NCBI GenBank assembly: GCA_038501195.1
Contig: JBBPUQ010000005.1
Coordinates: 1 to 64,000 of the forward strand
DNA from: Nemania diffusa
Lineage: Eukaryota > Ascomycota > Sordariomycetes > Xylariales > Xylariaceae
DNA length: 64,000 nt
Direction: 5' to 3'
The notes beneath the pieces were generated by a model. It did no database searches, was not told the DNA's origin, and worked only from the letters and a program-made list of their open reading frames with translations. Positions 13,946 to 25,829 of this stretch are shown here, in pieces (position 1 is the first letter of the stretch; each line of letters begins with the position of its first letter). The position numbers and the translations under genes were made by a program.

Positions 13946-15914
13946 CTTTTTTTTTAACTTTTCCCAAATTTGTTCAATATTTTAGTTATAAACTCTTTTT
14001 ATATACTTTTACTAAATATATATTAAAAGTAGTACTAACAGCTATATTAAATAATAATAAGTACAAAAAAAGCAATATTTTATTTTAGTTAGCTAAGCAT
14101 ATTACTAACAATAACTTAGCTATATTTAATAATATTTTAACAAACAACAACTTAACAAATAAAATAGCATTTTAAAAAAAATTAACATATTAAAAAATAC
14201 TGTTTTAACATTTACTATTAAATTATAACAAGTTTAAACTTTCGTTTTAATTAATTAAAAACTTTTTTTTTATATTGCAAATACAACTTTTAGTTAAAAA
14301 AAGTTATAATATTAATAGTTATATTATTTAGCTTTAGTTTTTAAAGGTGTTTTTAAAGCATGCATTTTATTTGTTCTATATTTCTTTTTTTTATACTATA
14401 CTGTTGTAGAACTTACACTATATTTTTTAATCTATTGTACTTTATATAACATATAATATACAACTTAGTGTTTATAATATTAGCAGATTTAACTATATAC
14501 ATTTGTTTTTTTTAAACGTACTGCTTGTTTTTAAATAATATACTGCTTATTTGTTTTTTAACATGTAGTTTTTATTTGTTAACAACTATATACTACTAGC
14601 GCTTAAATATTTTTGTTTACACACTGTTATAAACTAATATTTTACGTTGTTTACTTAAATGTAAACAAAAGCTAACATACTATAAACTAAAATTTAAGCT
14701 TATATACAAAAGTGCTAGATTTATTTACAATATTGTATACTATATAAATATACTGCTAAATTTTAAAAACATTTAAAACAGTTATATAATAAGTACAAAT
14801 TGCGTTATTTTGCTGGTTTAATTATTATTTTGTAAAAATATAACACAAAAGATGTTACTGCAAATAATACTCCAAAAAAAGCAATTTATAACTTTTACTG
14901 CAAATATTTATTAACTATTAACTTTAATCTATTAAACTCTAAAACAACTTAAGTAAATTTTAAGTTTTATAATATACTATATATTACTAAACTTAAAAAT
15001 TAAACTAATGCTTTAGCTTTATTATTTATATTGCTTTATAAGTTAAAATGTTTAATTTATATAAAACAAGCAATTAATTATATATTTAAAAAGTTTATAA
15101 TATATTTATATTTATAAAACTTGTTTTAAAATATAAATTTGTTAAATATAATAAAAAAACTTATTAAAAAGCTTTTTTTGCTATATTAATTAAAAGCTTA
15201 TAATATTTATAAATAGCACTTTTAAACACTAAATAAAAACTAGTTTTTGTTTAATACGCTATAGTTTAAACTGCTTATATTAAGCTTTAATTTTATATAA
15301 ACTTTTTATTGTTTTTAAACTAGTATATTTATTTTTAAGCAGCTTATAAATATAAAATATATTTTTTAAACTTTTTAAAATTATAAAAGCTAGCTATATG
15401 TTTTGTTATTTTTTATACTGTTGCAAGTATTGCTGCTTAATTATAGCTTCTGCTGCAAATACTGCGTTTTATAATCACACTTTATAACTGTTAACTTTTA
15501 ACAGCTTATATTTGTACAAATATACTAACTGTTTGTTTTAGTAAACTATACAAAATATAACTTTTACTTTTTTGTTTTAACTAAAAATTTTAACACTTTA
15601 ATACTAATATATACTATTTATTTTATTAAGCTTATTAAAAAACTTGTTATATTTGTTTTATTTAATATTAATTTATTTACTAATTAGTTTTTAGCAAAAT
15701 TGTATATTAAACATTTATATATTAATCAGTTACTTTTAAGTCTGTTTTAGCTTACTTGTATTAGTAGTATGCCCTTTTAATACTTTTAAATATAAAAACA
15801 AAAGTTTAATATTTATTTTTTTAACAAACAAAAGTAACAGTACTATAAGCTTAAAATTGAAAATATTGTATACAAATATAGTATAATATAATTACTAAAT
15901 AATATATTTTAATA
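13946..15914. other. Hypermutated DNA upstream of a coding relic
   Basis: About 2 kb of AT-rich DNA with scattered AGCT, GCTT and AACT words. No tandem structure or terminal repeat was seen. It may hold the 5' part of the relic that follows, but stops are too dense to follow a frame. The stretch 14,341-14,580 was used to count mutation contexts. Confidence 0.5.
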
Positions 15915-15919
15915 GTATA

Positions 15920-16880
15920 TGCTCCGGTTTAACAATACTGTTTTAAACAAAATATATTTACTGTTTTTAAAACTATTTTATAACAATAAACAGCTATATT
16001 TATAAAGTACTATATAAAATGTTATTAAAGCTAATACTTTATTTAAAACTATGTTACAAATAAATATAGCGTAAATATTAATATATATAGTATTGTTTAA
16101 ACAATATAACAAAATATACAAGTTATATAATAAAACATATAAACTAGTACTATAAACTGTTATTTATATATATAATTTTAACTTTTTTAAAACTTATAAA
16201 AAGTTATTTAAACAATTAAACTTTTTTAGTACTGCTGTTAAAACTACTTTATATAAAAGTTTATTAAACTTTAATAGCAGTTATTTTTATGTTTTTATAC
16301 TTTTTAATTTATATAAACTTTATATTAAAATATTTTTAGCACTAAAAAAAAAAAAAGTTATTGCTTTGTTTAAAAAAAACAATATATTATTTAATAGTAG
16401 TATATTACTACTATTTATTTTAATGCAGCAGCAGCGGCTTAAAATAAGCGCAGCTAATAACAAATTTAATAAATATAAACGCTGCTTCTAGTTATTGTAT
16501 GTACAGTTAATACTAAACAGTTAAGCTAAAATTACAGCTTAAAAAGCTAAAACTTTCGTTTATTAATATACTAAAGTTTAAACTGTTTAAAATACTGCAT
16601 TCAACTATTGGAACTTTTATTATATATTATAAAACAACTAAACTAATTACTATAAAGTTTATACTAAAACTTATATCTTTATTACGTTTAACTTTAAATG
16701 TATAAAGTTTTTATGCTTATAATTGTTAAAACGTAATAACAATTAACAATTTGACTTTTTTAGCATTTTTTACTACTGCTTCAGCTTTTTAACTTATTAT
16801 ATAAAAAATTATTTAAATTATAACGTATTAACTTTTTTAAACTAAGTATTTTTGTTTATAGTAGCTATTTATTTATTATT
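15920..16880 (+). pseudogene. Coding relic riddled with TAA/TAG stops
   Basis: Read in one frame from ATG at 15,920, the first ~165 codons contain only about four stops, where DNA of this composition would give roughly fifteen. Those stops are all TAA, as expected from CAA, CAG or TGG by C-to-T and G-to-A change. The frame continues past 16,480 with denser stops, and C still sits at silent third positions (TAC, TGC, TTC and AGC codons near 16,765-16,790). The residues are rich in K, N, F, L and Y, as expected after hypermutation; a QQQRLKISAANNKFNKYKR stretch lies near 16,425. I do not recognise the family. A transposon protein or a subtelomeric helicase-type gene is possible, but nothing diagnostic such as a Walker or catalytic motif remains. 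The start codon is not certain. Confidence 0.4.
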
Positions 16881-17610
16881 AGCTAAAAGCTAGTTTAAAC
16901 TATAAATATTTAATATATACTTTATAATATATTAACGTTATATTATTTAGTAAATAATACTATGCAAATTTAAAAAATATATTAACTTTATTGTTTTATT
17001 AAAATATTTAATAATAAAAAGTTGCAACAGCAATTTTTATATATGTTTTAAATAGTTTTTTGTACTTTTAATAGCTTGTTTTATTTTATATAAAAGCTAA
17101 TTGTATTACTGCTTCAATATATATTTTTATACTGCAAAACTGCTGTTTTTGCTTATTAATATATTTATATAACTTAATTTATTAAATACAATTATAAATT
17201 AATTAATATATGCTATAAATACAAATAATAAATATAGTTTTAATATAGTTATAAATTTTATAAAAAAGCAAAAAAAGCTTTTTTTAAAACTTACTAAGTG
17301 AAAAAAACATATCAAACAATATAATATAAAAAGTAAAAGCAGTATTAGTTTTATATTAGCTATTAATAATATTAACTATACTAATAATAGCAATTATATT
17401 AATAATACTAATAATATTAATAATTATTTACTTTTAAAATAAATAAACTTTTTTAAAATTTATAATAAAAAAAAAATTAAATATAGTTTTGCTTTTATTT
17501 ATAATATAGTTTTAACTTAATATAATAGTTGTATTATTTAAACTTTAAAAAAAGCTATAAAATATAGTTAGCTTTTAAAAACTAACTTTTTTATATTAGT
17601 TAACTAAATA
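16881..17610. other. Hypermutated DNA with an AAT/ACT microsatellite
   Basis: No gene is visible. A trinucleotide-like run of ATTAATAATA and ACTAATAATA words lies at about 17,345-17,425. The rest is A/T runs with sparse AGCT words. The coding relic before it may extend a little into this stretch. Confidence 0.5.
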
Positions 17611-17760
17611 AGCTTTTAAAAAACAAAATATATAATTAATTTAAATATTTTATTTTTTAAGCTAGTTTTAAATAATTAACTTTTTTATTTTGTTTAATTA
17701 TATAAACTTTTATAAAACAAAATATATAATTAATTTTATATATTTTATTTTTTAAGCTAG
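17611..17760. repeat. Two palindromic elements
   Basis: The first (17,611-17,662) starts AGCTTTTAAAAAACAAAATA and ends with the inverted arm TATTTTATTTTTTAAGCT. The second (about 17,705-17,758) has arms ATAAAACAAAATATA and TATATTTTATTTTTTAAGCT. They are members of the dispersed palindrome family; here every CGG in the half-site has become CAA or TAA. Confidence 0.75.
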
Positions 17761-18089
17761 TTTTTAAGCAAACGTTTAAATTTATAATATTTAATTGTTT
17801 TAATTTTTATTATTATTTAATTTAGCTATAAAAATTTAGATTTAATTAATTTTACAAACTACGACTTTTTTTTTTTTTTGCTTAGTGCTTTTACAAAAAC
17901 TGTTTTAAAAGTACTATTTTTAAAAAGATGCTTTTTTTTAGCACTTTTTTTTAAAACTAGAGCTTTTGTTAAAACAAGCAAAACGTTAGCTAAAAGCGCT
18001 TGTTTTTAAGCTTTTAATAAAATAGCTAAAATGTTAGTTAAAAGCGCTTGTTTTATTTAAAAGCTTTTTTTTAAAAAGCTTATTAATAT
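17761..18089. other. Mutated spacer with a short direct repeat
   Basis: Contains a roughly 45-bp duplication around TAAAAGCGCTTGTTTT (near 17,990 and 18,035) and inverted AGCACTTTTTT words. No coding sequence was found. Confidence 0.5.
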
Positions 18090-18440
18090 TGTATAGTTTA
18101 CAAAATGTTTATTTATTTTTATTTATTGTATACTGCTTTTAATAGTTTGATTATATGCTGCTAGCAGTACAAAATCTTTATTTATTTTTATTAATTGTAC
18201 GCTTAGTTTAATAATTTAATTATATATTACTAATATAACAGAATTTTTATTTATATTTATAAATTTTATACTTAGTTTAGTAATTTAACTATTTTTTGCT
18301 AGTATTGCAAAATTTTTGTTAATATTTATTAAATTTGCGCTTTGTTTAATAATTTAACTATTTTTTGCTAATACTATAAAATATTTGTTAATATTTATCA
18401 AATCTGCACTTAGTTTAATAACTTAGCTATGTTTTTTTAG
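18090..18440. repeat. ~68-bp tandem repeat, about five units
   Basis: Units recur at about 18,096, 18,165, 18,236, 18,304 and 18,371, each with an ACAAAATCTTTATT-like core, a TTTATTAATTGTACGC-like middle and AGTTTAATAATTTAACTAT. Divergence is mostly C/T and G/A. The array ends in a slightly GC-richer edge (GTAGCGCAGG, 18,441-18,450). Confidence 0.75.
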
Positions 18441-19523
18441 TAGCGCAGGATTTTTTTCGGCATTTTTTTCGGTATTTTTTTTATTATTTGTTAAATCGTT
18501 TATATTATATATCTAAGCTTTTAACTACAGTTTATTATTTGTTAAATTTTTGTTTAAGTTAATAATTTAGCTTTTAACTTTTTTATAATAGCTGCTATTT
18601 TTATATTTGAAGTTTTTTTGTTTTAAAAATGCTTTATTTTAAGCTTTATGTTAACTTTTATTATATTTGCTCTAGTTTTAGTTTGTTAACTACTTTTTAA
18701 ATGTTTAGCTAAATGTAATTTTATTGTTAGCTTGAACTTAAACTATTAAAAAAAATAACAGCAATTTAATAAAGTCTAGCTAATTTACTAGCTGTTTAAA
18801 TGTTTGTTAGCTATACAACTTTGTATTAAAAATGTCAAGCTTTTTATAATTAATATATATTACAAACAATAGTAAATTAATATTTAATATTTAATTAAAG
18901 TTTTTTTACTTAATAAACTTATTATTTAATGCTATATTAACATATAAAAAGTAATTTAATATAAAACTAGCACTAACAATTATATAATAGCAATAGCTGC
19001 TTAAAAAAATATTTTATATAAACTAAAAATATAAGTTTACTGTTATACTTAAAGCGTTTTTTATTTTAATAGCAAATTTTAAACAAGCGAAAAAAATGTT
19101 ACAGCTTTATAATATATTTTTATAATATAACTAAATTATATAGCTGCAATTAGTATTGTTTAAAATGCTAGCAGTAATAAAAAAATCTTAATAGATTTTA
19201 AAATTCAAAGTTTTGCTGCTAAAGCTAAGCATAGTATAAAATAACAGATTTAAAAAATTTAAAAAACTAAAAAAAATGCTATAACAACATAAAGTTTTCT
19301 TTTATAATAAAAATTAATTAAAATAAGCAATATTTATAATAATAATTTTAGTAGTAATATAAAATTAACTAAAATCTAATATATATATATTAATATTTTT
19401 TTAACAAATATTAAAGTAAATATTATAAACAAACAAATTAGTTATACTAAAAATACAAGCTATATATTTTATAAATAAAAGTTAATACACTGTAAACAAA
19501 AAAAAAAAGCAAAAAAAAAAAAA
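18441..19523. other. Hypermutated DNA, no gene recognised
   Basis: Begins with a doubled TTTTTTCGGCATTTTTTTCG motif near 18,450-18,480, then AT-rich sequence with AGCT and GCTT islands and poly-A runs near 19,500. No open frame of useful length and no repeat family member was seen before the palindromes at 19,524. Confidence 0.5.
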
Positions 19524-19670
19524 AGCTAAAAAACAAAATATTTATAATTAATAAATATTTTGTTTTTTAAAAGCTAAAAAAAAAAATATTTACAACTTGT
19601 AAATATTTTGCTTTTTAAAAGCTAAAAAACAGAATATTTACAACTTGTAAATATTTTGTTTTTTAAAAGT
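19524..19670. repeat. Three palindromic elements in tandem
   Basis: Three head-to-tail hairpins of about 49 bp at 19,524-19,573, 19,571-19,622 and 19,619-19,670 share their AGCT borders. The third is clearest: left arm AGCTAAAAAACAGAATATTT, loop ACAACTTG, right arm TAAATATTTTGTTTTTTAAA. A perfect arm pairs with a C-to-T decayed arm, which shows the original half-site to be AAAAAACGGAATATTT. Confidence 0.85.
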
Positions 19671-21102
19671 TAAAGCTATATATAAAATATTATTTACTAT
19701 TAAACAAAAAAAAAAAGCGTTACTATAACATAATATATAATTTTTTTTTTTAGTTTGTTATTAGCAAATAAAACATATAAAAGCTTGTTTAATATAACAA
19801 ACTAATTAAACAAAAAGTATAAATAGTTATAGCAAAAAATTAACAACTAAATGTATTTATTAGTACAAAAAATGTTAAAAAAAAATAAAACGCTAATATT
19901 GTTATATTTATAAAATGGTTTTTTAATTGCTATAGCTTTAATAAATAAACTTTTAAACTTAATAATTTTACTGTTAAATTTTTGTAGCTTTAATAGTTTA
20001 AACAGCTTAATATTTACATTTATAGTAAATATAATTTATACTATAGTATAGTTATAAAAAAGTAATGTTTTGCTGCTTGTACTAGTTATTACATCGAAAT
20101 ATTTTTACAAAATATTATTTAACTATTATAAATATTTATATAAGTTAGTTTTGTTAAGTTTAAAATTTAAACAGCGTATAATAAAAAATATAGCTTGTAC
20201 TTTTTTAAAATAGCATATTATGTTCGCAAAATTTAATATTTAAGTTTTGTTTATAGTAACATTATTTATTTTCAGTTTAAAGTTTTTTTTTAAATTAACA
20301 TTAGTTCGATTTGTAAATATTAGCTTAAAATTAGCAACTTTTTTATTTGTTAAATCTAATATTTGTTAAGTAATATTATTTAGCAGCAATATTACAGTTA
20401 AGTTTAAAGCATATAATATAAAATCTATTGCTTTTGTAAACTTTTTATAAAAGTTAAAGTTTTTTTTATACTTTTTATATACTAATTTATAGTTTTTAAC
20501 AGTTATACTAAAAAACTTAAGCGTATTTATAACTGTTTGTATTTGTAACAAAGCTAAGTTTTATATATTTTAAATTTTTTAATATACTTTTATACTTAAT
20601 AAAATCAATTTATATTTTAGTTTTATATTAATAGCTTTTTAAAACAAAAAGTTTATTTTAAAAAAAGTGTACTTTATATTAGTAGCTTAAAAGCAAATAA
20701 ACATTAAATAAATATATAGTGCTTAGCTTTAGTTCTTTATTAAATATTTAAAAACAAAAACTAAATTATAAAATAACATTTTGCGATTTGTTTTATTAAA
20801 TTACTAAAAGTTTGCTTTTATAAATATATAAAGTGTTACAATTAATGTTATTATATATTAAAAAGTTAAGTTTTTAGTATTAATAAAAACAGTATTTGCT
20901 TTTAGTTTTTAAATAAATATATTATTTTTAACGTTTATAAAAAATATAATAGTTGTAAAAACTGTTTTAACCTAGAAAGCATAAATAAACTGTTTTTTAG
21001 TTCTAGTAAATTCTGCTAAAGCTTTGTTATAAAAGAATTTATATGTTAGCTTTAAAAAATCAGCAGCTATTAATATATTAGCAAAACATTTAGTTATAAA
21101 TA
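19671..21102. other. Hypermutated DNA, no gene recognised
   Basis: About 1.4 kb with TTAGC and AACTT words and scattered poly-A. A short minus-strand frame near 20,366-20,551 is rich in K, N and I and has no recognisable motif; I do not call it a gene. Confidence 0.5.
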
Positions 21103-21153
21103 AAGCTTTAAAAAATAAAATATTTACTAGTTTAAATATTTTGTTTTTTAAAA
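21103..21153. repeat. Palindromic element
   Basis: A single copy of the dispersed hairpin: left arm TTTAAAAAATAAAATATTTA, loop CTAG, right arm TTTAAATATTTTGTTTTTTA. Only G and C positions of the half-site are altered. Confidence 0.75.
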
Positions 21154-21612
21154 ATATTATATTTGTTTTTTAGCTTAAATTACTTACTATTTATATAAAA
21201 ATAACATTTATAATATTTTATAGTAGCAAAATATATATATGTTACTTTAATATTTAAATTGCTTTTTTAATTAATTAAAAAGCAAAAAATGCTAAAAATA
21301 TAAGCAGTTTTTTTTATAAAACTTGCTTTGTTATTATTATTTTTATTAATATAATTTAACAATACTTTGTAAACAATTACTTTTTTAAGTTTATAAAACT
21401 AATCAGAAATATTAAAACTTTTTTTTTTAATAATATTACAAAAGTTCTATTTATTATAATTACTTTGTTTATTTAAATAGTATTATATTTTTTAAACAAT
21501 AAAATTTTAGCGTTTTTTGCTGTACTTTTTTTTAAAAGTTTTTTTACTTATAACAAACAACATATTAATAAATATATAAAAAATTTATATAACTAAAGCA
21601 AAAAAATAAAGC
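21154..21612. other. Hypermutated spacer
   Basis: AT-rich with poly-T runs and sparse GC words. No gene, tandem repeat or hairpin was seen. Confidence 0.5.
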
Positions 21613-21945
21613 TTAAAAACAGAATATTTAAAAAAAAAGCATTAAAACAAAAAAGCTAAAATAAATAGCAAAAAGCGCAGCTTTCGAAAAAAAGTTGTAA
21701 AAAAAATAAAAAAAGTAATTATACAAAAGTTATAAAAAAAATAAAAAAAGTAATTGTATAAAAGTTATAAAAAAAATAAAAAAAGCAGCTGTAAAAAAGT
21801 TGTAAAAAAAATAAAAGAAATAGTTGTAAAAAAGCTATAAAAGAAATAAAAGAAATAGTTATAAAAAAGTAATAAAAAAAATAAAAAAAAAAGTTGTAAA
21901 AAAAGCTAAAAAAGTAATATATATATTCCGTTTTTTAAATAAATA
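21613..21945. repeat. Palindrome half-sites flanking a ~35-bp A-rich array
   Basis: A left half-site (CTTAAAAACAGAATATTT, about 21,613-21,631) and a right half-site (ATTCCGTTTTTTAA, about 21,926-21,940, which keeps the unmutated CCG) enclose about six units built on AAGTTGTAAAAAAAATAAAA at 21,690-21,900. The layout is that of a small element with terminal inverted repeats and an expanded interior. In the plus strand the interior reads as K- and Q-rich low complexity, which I treat as a by-product. Confidence 0.6.
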
Positions 21946-22059
21946 GTAAAAAATATATTTATATATATAAAAAAAAGTACAAATTATAATATATTTAAAA
22001 TATAACTTATACTAGCTTAATATTTTAAAAATTAGTTATAATTTTTAAAATATTATATT

Positions 22060-22695
22060 TTAATACAATTTTACTAAAATATTAGTATTACTAGCTATTA
22101 CTAATAAGTTTACTATAATTTTATTTATATTTTCTGTTTTAGCTTTTTTAGCTGCAAGCTTTTTTATAACGTTTTTTTTTTGCTTACAAAATACTTTAGC
22201 AAAAAATGCAATAAAATTTATTATAAAAATATCCTTTTGTATAAAAAATATGTTTTTTTTTTTTTGCATTGTTTTAATTTTAAGCTTAAATATATTAATA
22301 AGTTAGCTAAAATTATAAAAAAACAAAACTATTAATACGTTGTTTATAGTAGTTATATTTTGTATATTAACAGTTAATTTTAAGTTTAATATTAAATCGA
22401 GGCGTTTTATTAAAATATTAATATCTATAAAATTAGTATTTAAATTAAAAGCTAGAACATTTTTATTAAAATGTTTTAACAAAATCTCTAGTTTTGCAAA
22501 AAACACGTTTGTTTTAAATATTGCTTTACTGCTATTTTTATTCTTTTTATTTAGCGCTTCAAGTAAAAATGTAAATACAGCAGTAGTTTTATCTGTTTTT
22601 TTTTCCAATTGCTTTTTTTCTATTTTGCTAACTTTATTAACTTCAGCTATTTTAATATCTATTAAAAGTATTATATTAAAAACTAATATAAACAA
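22060..22695 (-). pseudogene. Lysine-rich coding relic, reverse strand
   Basis: On the minus strand 22,695-22,303 is open for 130 codons and 22,269-22,060 for 69 codons, very long for DNA this AT-rich. The upstream part reads as a helical, charged protein (KVSKIEKKQLEKKTDKTTAV, then LLEALNKKNKNSS and AKLEILLKHFNKN). The downstream part contains KKNVIKKLAAKKAKTEN. The plus strand of 22,340-22,735 is also open but would encode a monotonous hydrophobic chain, so minus is preferred. G-to-A change would turn E, D and R codons into K and N codons, so the ancestor was probably acidic. A gag-like or transposon accessory protein is possible, but no zinc knuckle or catalytic motif is visible. Confidence 0.4.
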
Positions 22696-22739
22696 AGCTA
22701 TATTTAAAAAATTGTTATTAGTTGCAAAAGCTTAGTAGT

Positions 22740-23723
22740 TTTAAACGCTGTTTGTTTTATAGTCTGCTATTTTATTTTCAAGTAGTAAACTCAGTAGCTT
22801 TTTAAAAGCTATATTTACTATTTATTAAAGTACAACATATAACTAAAAAACTAATACTTACAACTAAACTAAATATTTATACATAAAATATAACTTAAAA
22901 AAAGATCTGTTTTAAGTTTAATTAGTTTATAATATATTATATAATTTAAAATGCTAAATTGCTGTAATAATAAATGCGCTAAAAAAGCAAACAAACTTTT
23001 AAGCAATAATATTTGCTGCTTTAAAGCTATACAAAAACATTAGCGCAAAAAAAACTAGTAGTAAATATAAATTAATATAAATAATATAAATATAAAATAA
23101 AATTTAAAGTTACGATTTTAATAGTAAAATATTATATAATACTACAAATAACAAGTTAATAAAAATAAAATAAAAAAAAAATAAAGCAAATATAAGCTTT
23201 ATTTATATATTAACTTTAATAATTTTATTTTATATAAGTTTAAAATCAAATGTTTATTTAAAAATAAAATCAAAGTTGTTTTTTTAATAAAAAATATCTT
23301 AAATATATTAGTTTAAAAAAAAACTAAAAAAAAAATTAAAATAAATACTAAAATAACTAGCTTAAAAAACTAATAAAATAAATACTAACTAAACAAAAAA
23401 ACTATAGTGTTTAACAAATATGCATTTTTTTATAATGTAACTATATATAATGTCCGAAGTACTTAAAATATCTTAAACAATTGATCTAAAAAAAGATTTA
23501 AAAAAAGTGTTACAACAAAAAATCTATTTTTAAAAAGTATACTATATAAAGTACAGCAACTTATTAATATTATATTACTTTTTAGCTTTAATAAATATAT
23601 AGTATATATTAAAACATTTAAAGTTAAAAAAGTTATTAAAGTTAAATAAAAGTTTAATATACTAGTTTAATTTTTTTTATTAATACTAAAAAATATAACA
23701 TAGTTTATTAAAATATTTTTTTA
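22740..23723. other. Hypermutated DNA, no gene recognised
   Basis: AT-rich with AACTT, AGCTT and poly-A words. It leads into the 172-bp array. No open frame or hairpin was recognised. Confidence 0.5.
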
Positions 23724-24420
23724 TAACAAAAAAAATAAATCTTTAATAAAAAAATATAAATTTTTAACAGATAGCAATAATAAAATGTTTAAAAGTTATA
23801 TTTTAAACTATTTCAACTAGCTATATATTAAAACTTGCTTTTTTTTTATTTTTTAAAAAAATGTAATTATATAGCTAAATCTAAATAAGTTTTTATAACA
23901 AAAGAAATAAGTTTTTAATAAAAAAGTATAAATTTTTAACAAATAGCAATAGTAAAATATTTAAAAGCTATATTTTAAACTGCTTTAACTAGCTATATAC
24001 TAAAATTTGCTTTTTTTTTATTTTTTAAAAAAGTGTAATTATATAGCTAAATTTAAATAAGTTTTTATAACAAAAGAAATAAGTTTTTAGTAAAAAAATA
24101 TAGATTTTTAACAGATAGCAATAGTAAAATATTTAAAAGCTATATTTTAAACTACTTTAACTAACTATATACTAAAACTTGCTTTTTTTTTATTTTTTAA
24201 AAAAGTGTAATTATATAGCTAAATTTAAATAAATCTTTATAACAAAAGAAATAAATTTTTAATAAAAGAATATAAATTTTTAGCAGATAGCAATAGTAAA
24301 ATATTTAGAAGCTATATTTTAAACTACTTTAACTAGCTATATATTGAAACTTGCTTTTTTTTTATTTTTTAAAAAGATGTGATTATATAACTAAATCTAA
24401 ATAAGTCTTTATATTAAAAT
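23724..24420. repeat. 172-bp tandem array, four units
   Basis: Units start at 23,724, 23,896, 24,068 and 24,240, an exact 172-bp spacing each time. Each contains TAACAAAAGAAATAA, TAACAGATAGCAATAGTAAA, TTAAAAGCTATATTTTAAAC, TTTTTTTTTATTTTTTAAAA and TATATAGCTAAAT. Differences are almost all C/T or G/A. The unit is unrelated in sequence to the 173-bp satellite at 34-38.8 kb although the length is the same. Confidence 0.9.
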
Positions 24421-24765
24421 TTAATTTTTGTATATTAATTAAGTCTTTATAAACTTGTAAATGTTTTGCTAAATAAGTAAAAGTTACTATAAAAAAGCAA
24501 GTTGCTATATATTTTGTAAAGTTGTTTTTTTTTATTTAAGTATTATTAGTAGTTAATATATTGTACATTTTAAACATGTTTATATATTTTTTAATATATA
24601 TAATTAAAGTTTAGTTATATTAAAAATATAATAATATATTATATAATTATTTAGATTTATTTTTTATTAAAAACTAAAGATTATTTTAGCTAAAATAACG
24701 CTATTTTTTGTTTAACTTTTATTAAATTTTTATTTGTAAACAAAGCAAGTTATTTAAACTTTTGT
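24421..24765. other. Mutated spacer downstream of the 172-bp array
   Basis: No gene or repeat was seen. It lies 3' of the reverse-strand lysine/alanine relic and could hold its mutated 3' flank. Confidence 0.45.
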
Positions 24766-24975
24766 TTTTTTTTTCCTTTTTTTAGCTGCAGCTGCTTGTT
24801 TGGCCTTTTTTTTGGCTTTTTTAGCAGCTTTTTTCTCTGTTTTTGCTTTCGCTTTTTTTTTGGCTTTTTTTGCTTTTGCTTCAGCTTTTTTTCTAGCTTT
24901 TTCGATTTTAGCGTTTGCTTTTTTTTGTGCTAGCTTTGTTTTTTCGATTCTTTTTTTTTTAAAGTTTACATTTTT
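24766..24975 (-). pseudogene. Lysine/alanine-rich C-terminal tail relic
   Basis: The minus strand from about 24,960 to 24,766 is open for some 65 codons of strongly alternating charge: KKRIEKTKLAQKKANAKIEK, then KARKKAEAKAKKAKKKAKAK, then TEKKAAKKAKKKAKQAAAAK. The GCA, GCC, GCG and GCT codons keep their C because it follows G, so alanine survives where other residues were lost. Basic K/A/E coiled-coil tails like this occur at the C-terminus of pogo/Fot1-type transposases of fungi, and that is my best guess. No DDE motif can be seen upstream, where an in-frame TAA (probably a former CAA) soon interrupts. The forward strand is also open but only as poly-F/A, a mirror of the K/A pattern. Confidence 0.45.
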
Positions 24976-25829
24976 TTTAAACTTAGCTTTTGCTTTTTAA
25001 ATAGTAATAAAAACTTCTTATAGTGCTTTTTCAAACTTACAGTTGCTTAAGTTTTATTTAAAGCAATTTGCTAAAAAAACTAGCTTTAAAATTGTAGTAA
25101 ACAATATAAAATTAAAGTTGTTAAAGTTAGCAACAAATTATATAACATTTGCAATAAAATCAAGTTTATTATAATTATTTAAGTAGTAGTAATTTGCTAA
25201 GTTGTTAAATGTAAAACAAGCTATAAAAAACAACATGTTAGTAATTTTAACTATATACTTTTTGCTAATAAAAACCAAAGAAACAAAAGCTTTTAAAATA
25301 TAGTAGGTAGTAAGCTAGTTGTAAAAGCAACAAATGATTTTATATATAATTAAAATGCTTACTTTTTTGCAAATCTTTTTGTTGATTTCGCTTTTTGTAG
25401 CAAGTTAGCAAAAGAACTTTTGTTATATAATCGCTTCATACTATTTAAATATAGTTTTAAGTATAATAATAATTATTTAGTTTATAAAATATTTTTGTTT
25501 AATTTTAATAAGTCTGCTTAAAATTTAGTTTAAATTGTTTATATTTTACAAAATTAAAAAAACAAAACTGCAGCAACAATAAAAATATAAATTAATGTTT
25601 GTTTTTATAATGTATATATTGCAAATTAAAACATTTATAGTTAATGTAAAATTGTTAAATGTAAATATAATATTAGCCCGTTTTTTAATTGTATAGTAAA
25701 ACGTAATCGTAAAAATATTTAAATCGAATAAATTAAGCAAAATATATAATTTTTTGTTACTAAATAGTTAATATTGCTAAATAAACAAAGTAACTTATAT
25801 AATAAGTATTAAAATTAAATAGAACTTTT
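24976..25829. other. Hypermutated DNA, possible body of the K/A-tail relic
   Basis: If the tail at 24.8-25.0 kb belongs to a transposase, its body should lie here on the minus strand. The stretch has AGCAAC, TTGCT and ACAAG words and broken frames. A 64-codon minus frame at 25,546-25,740 carries no recognisable motif. Confidence 0.4.
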
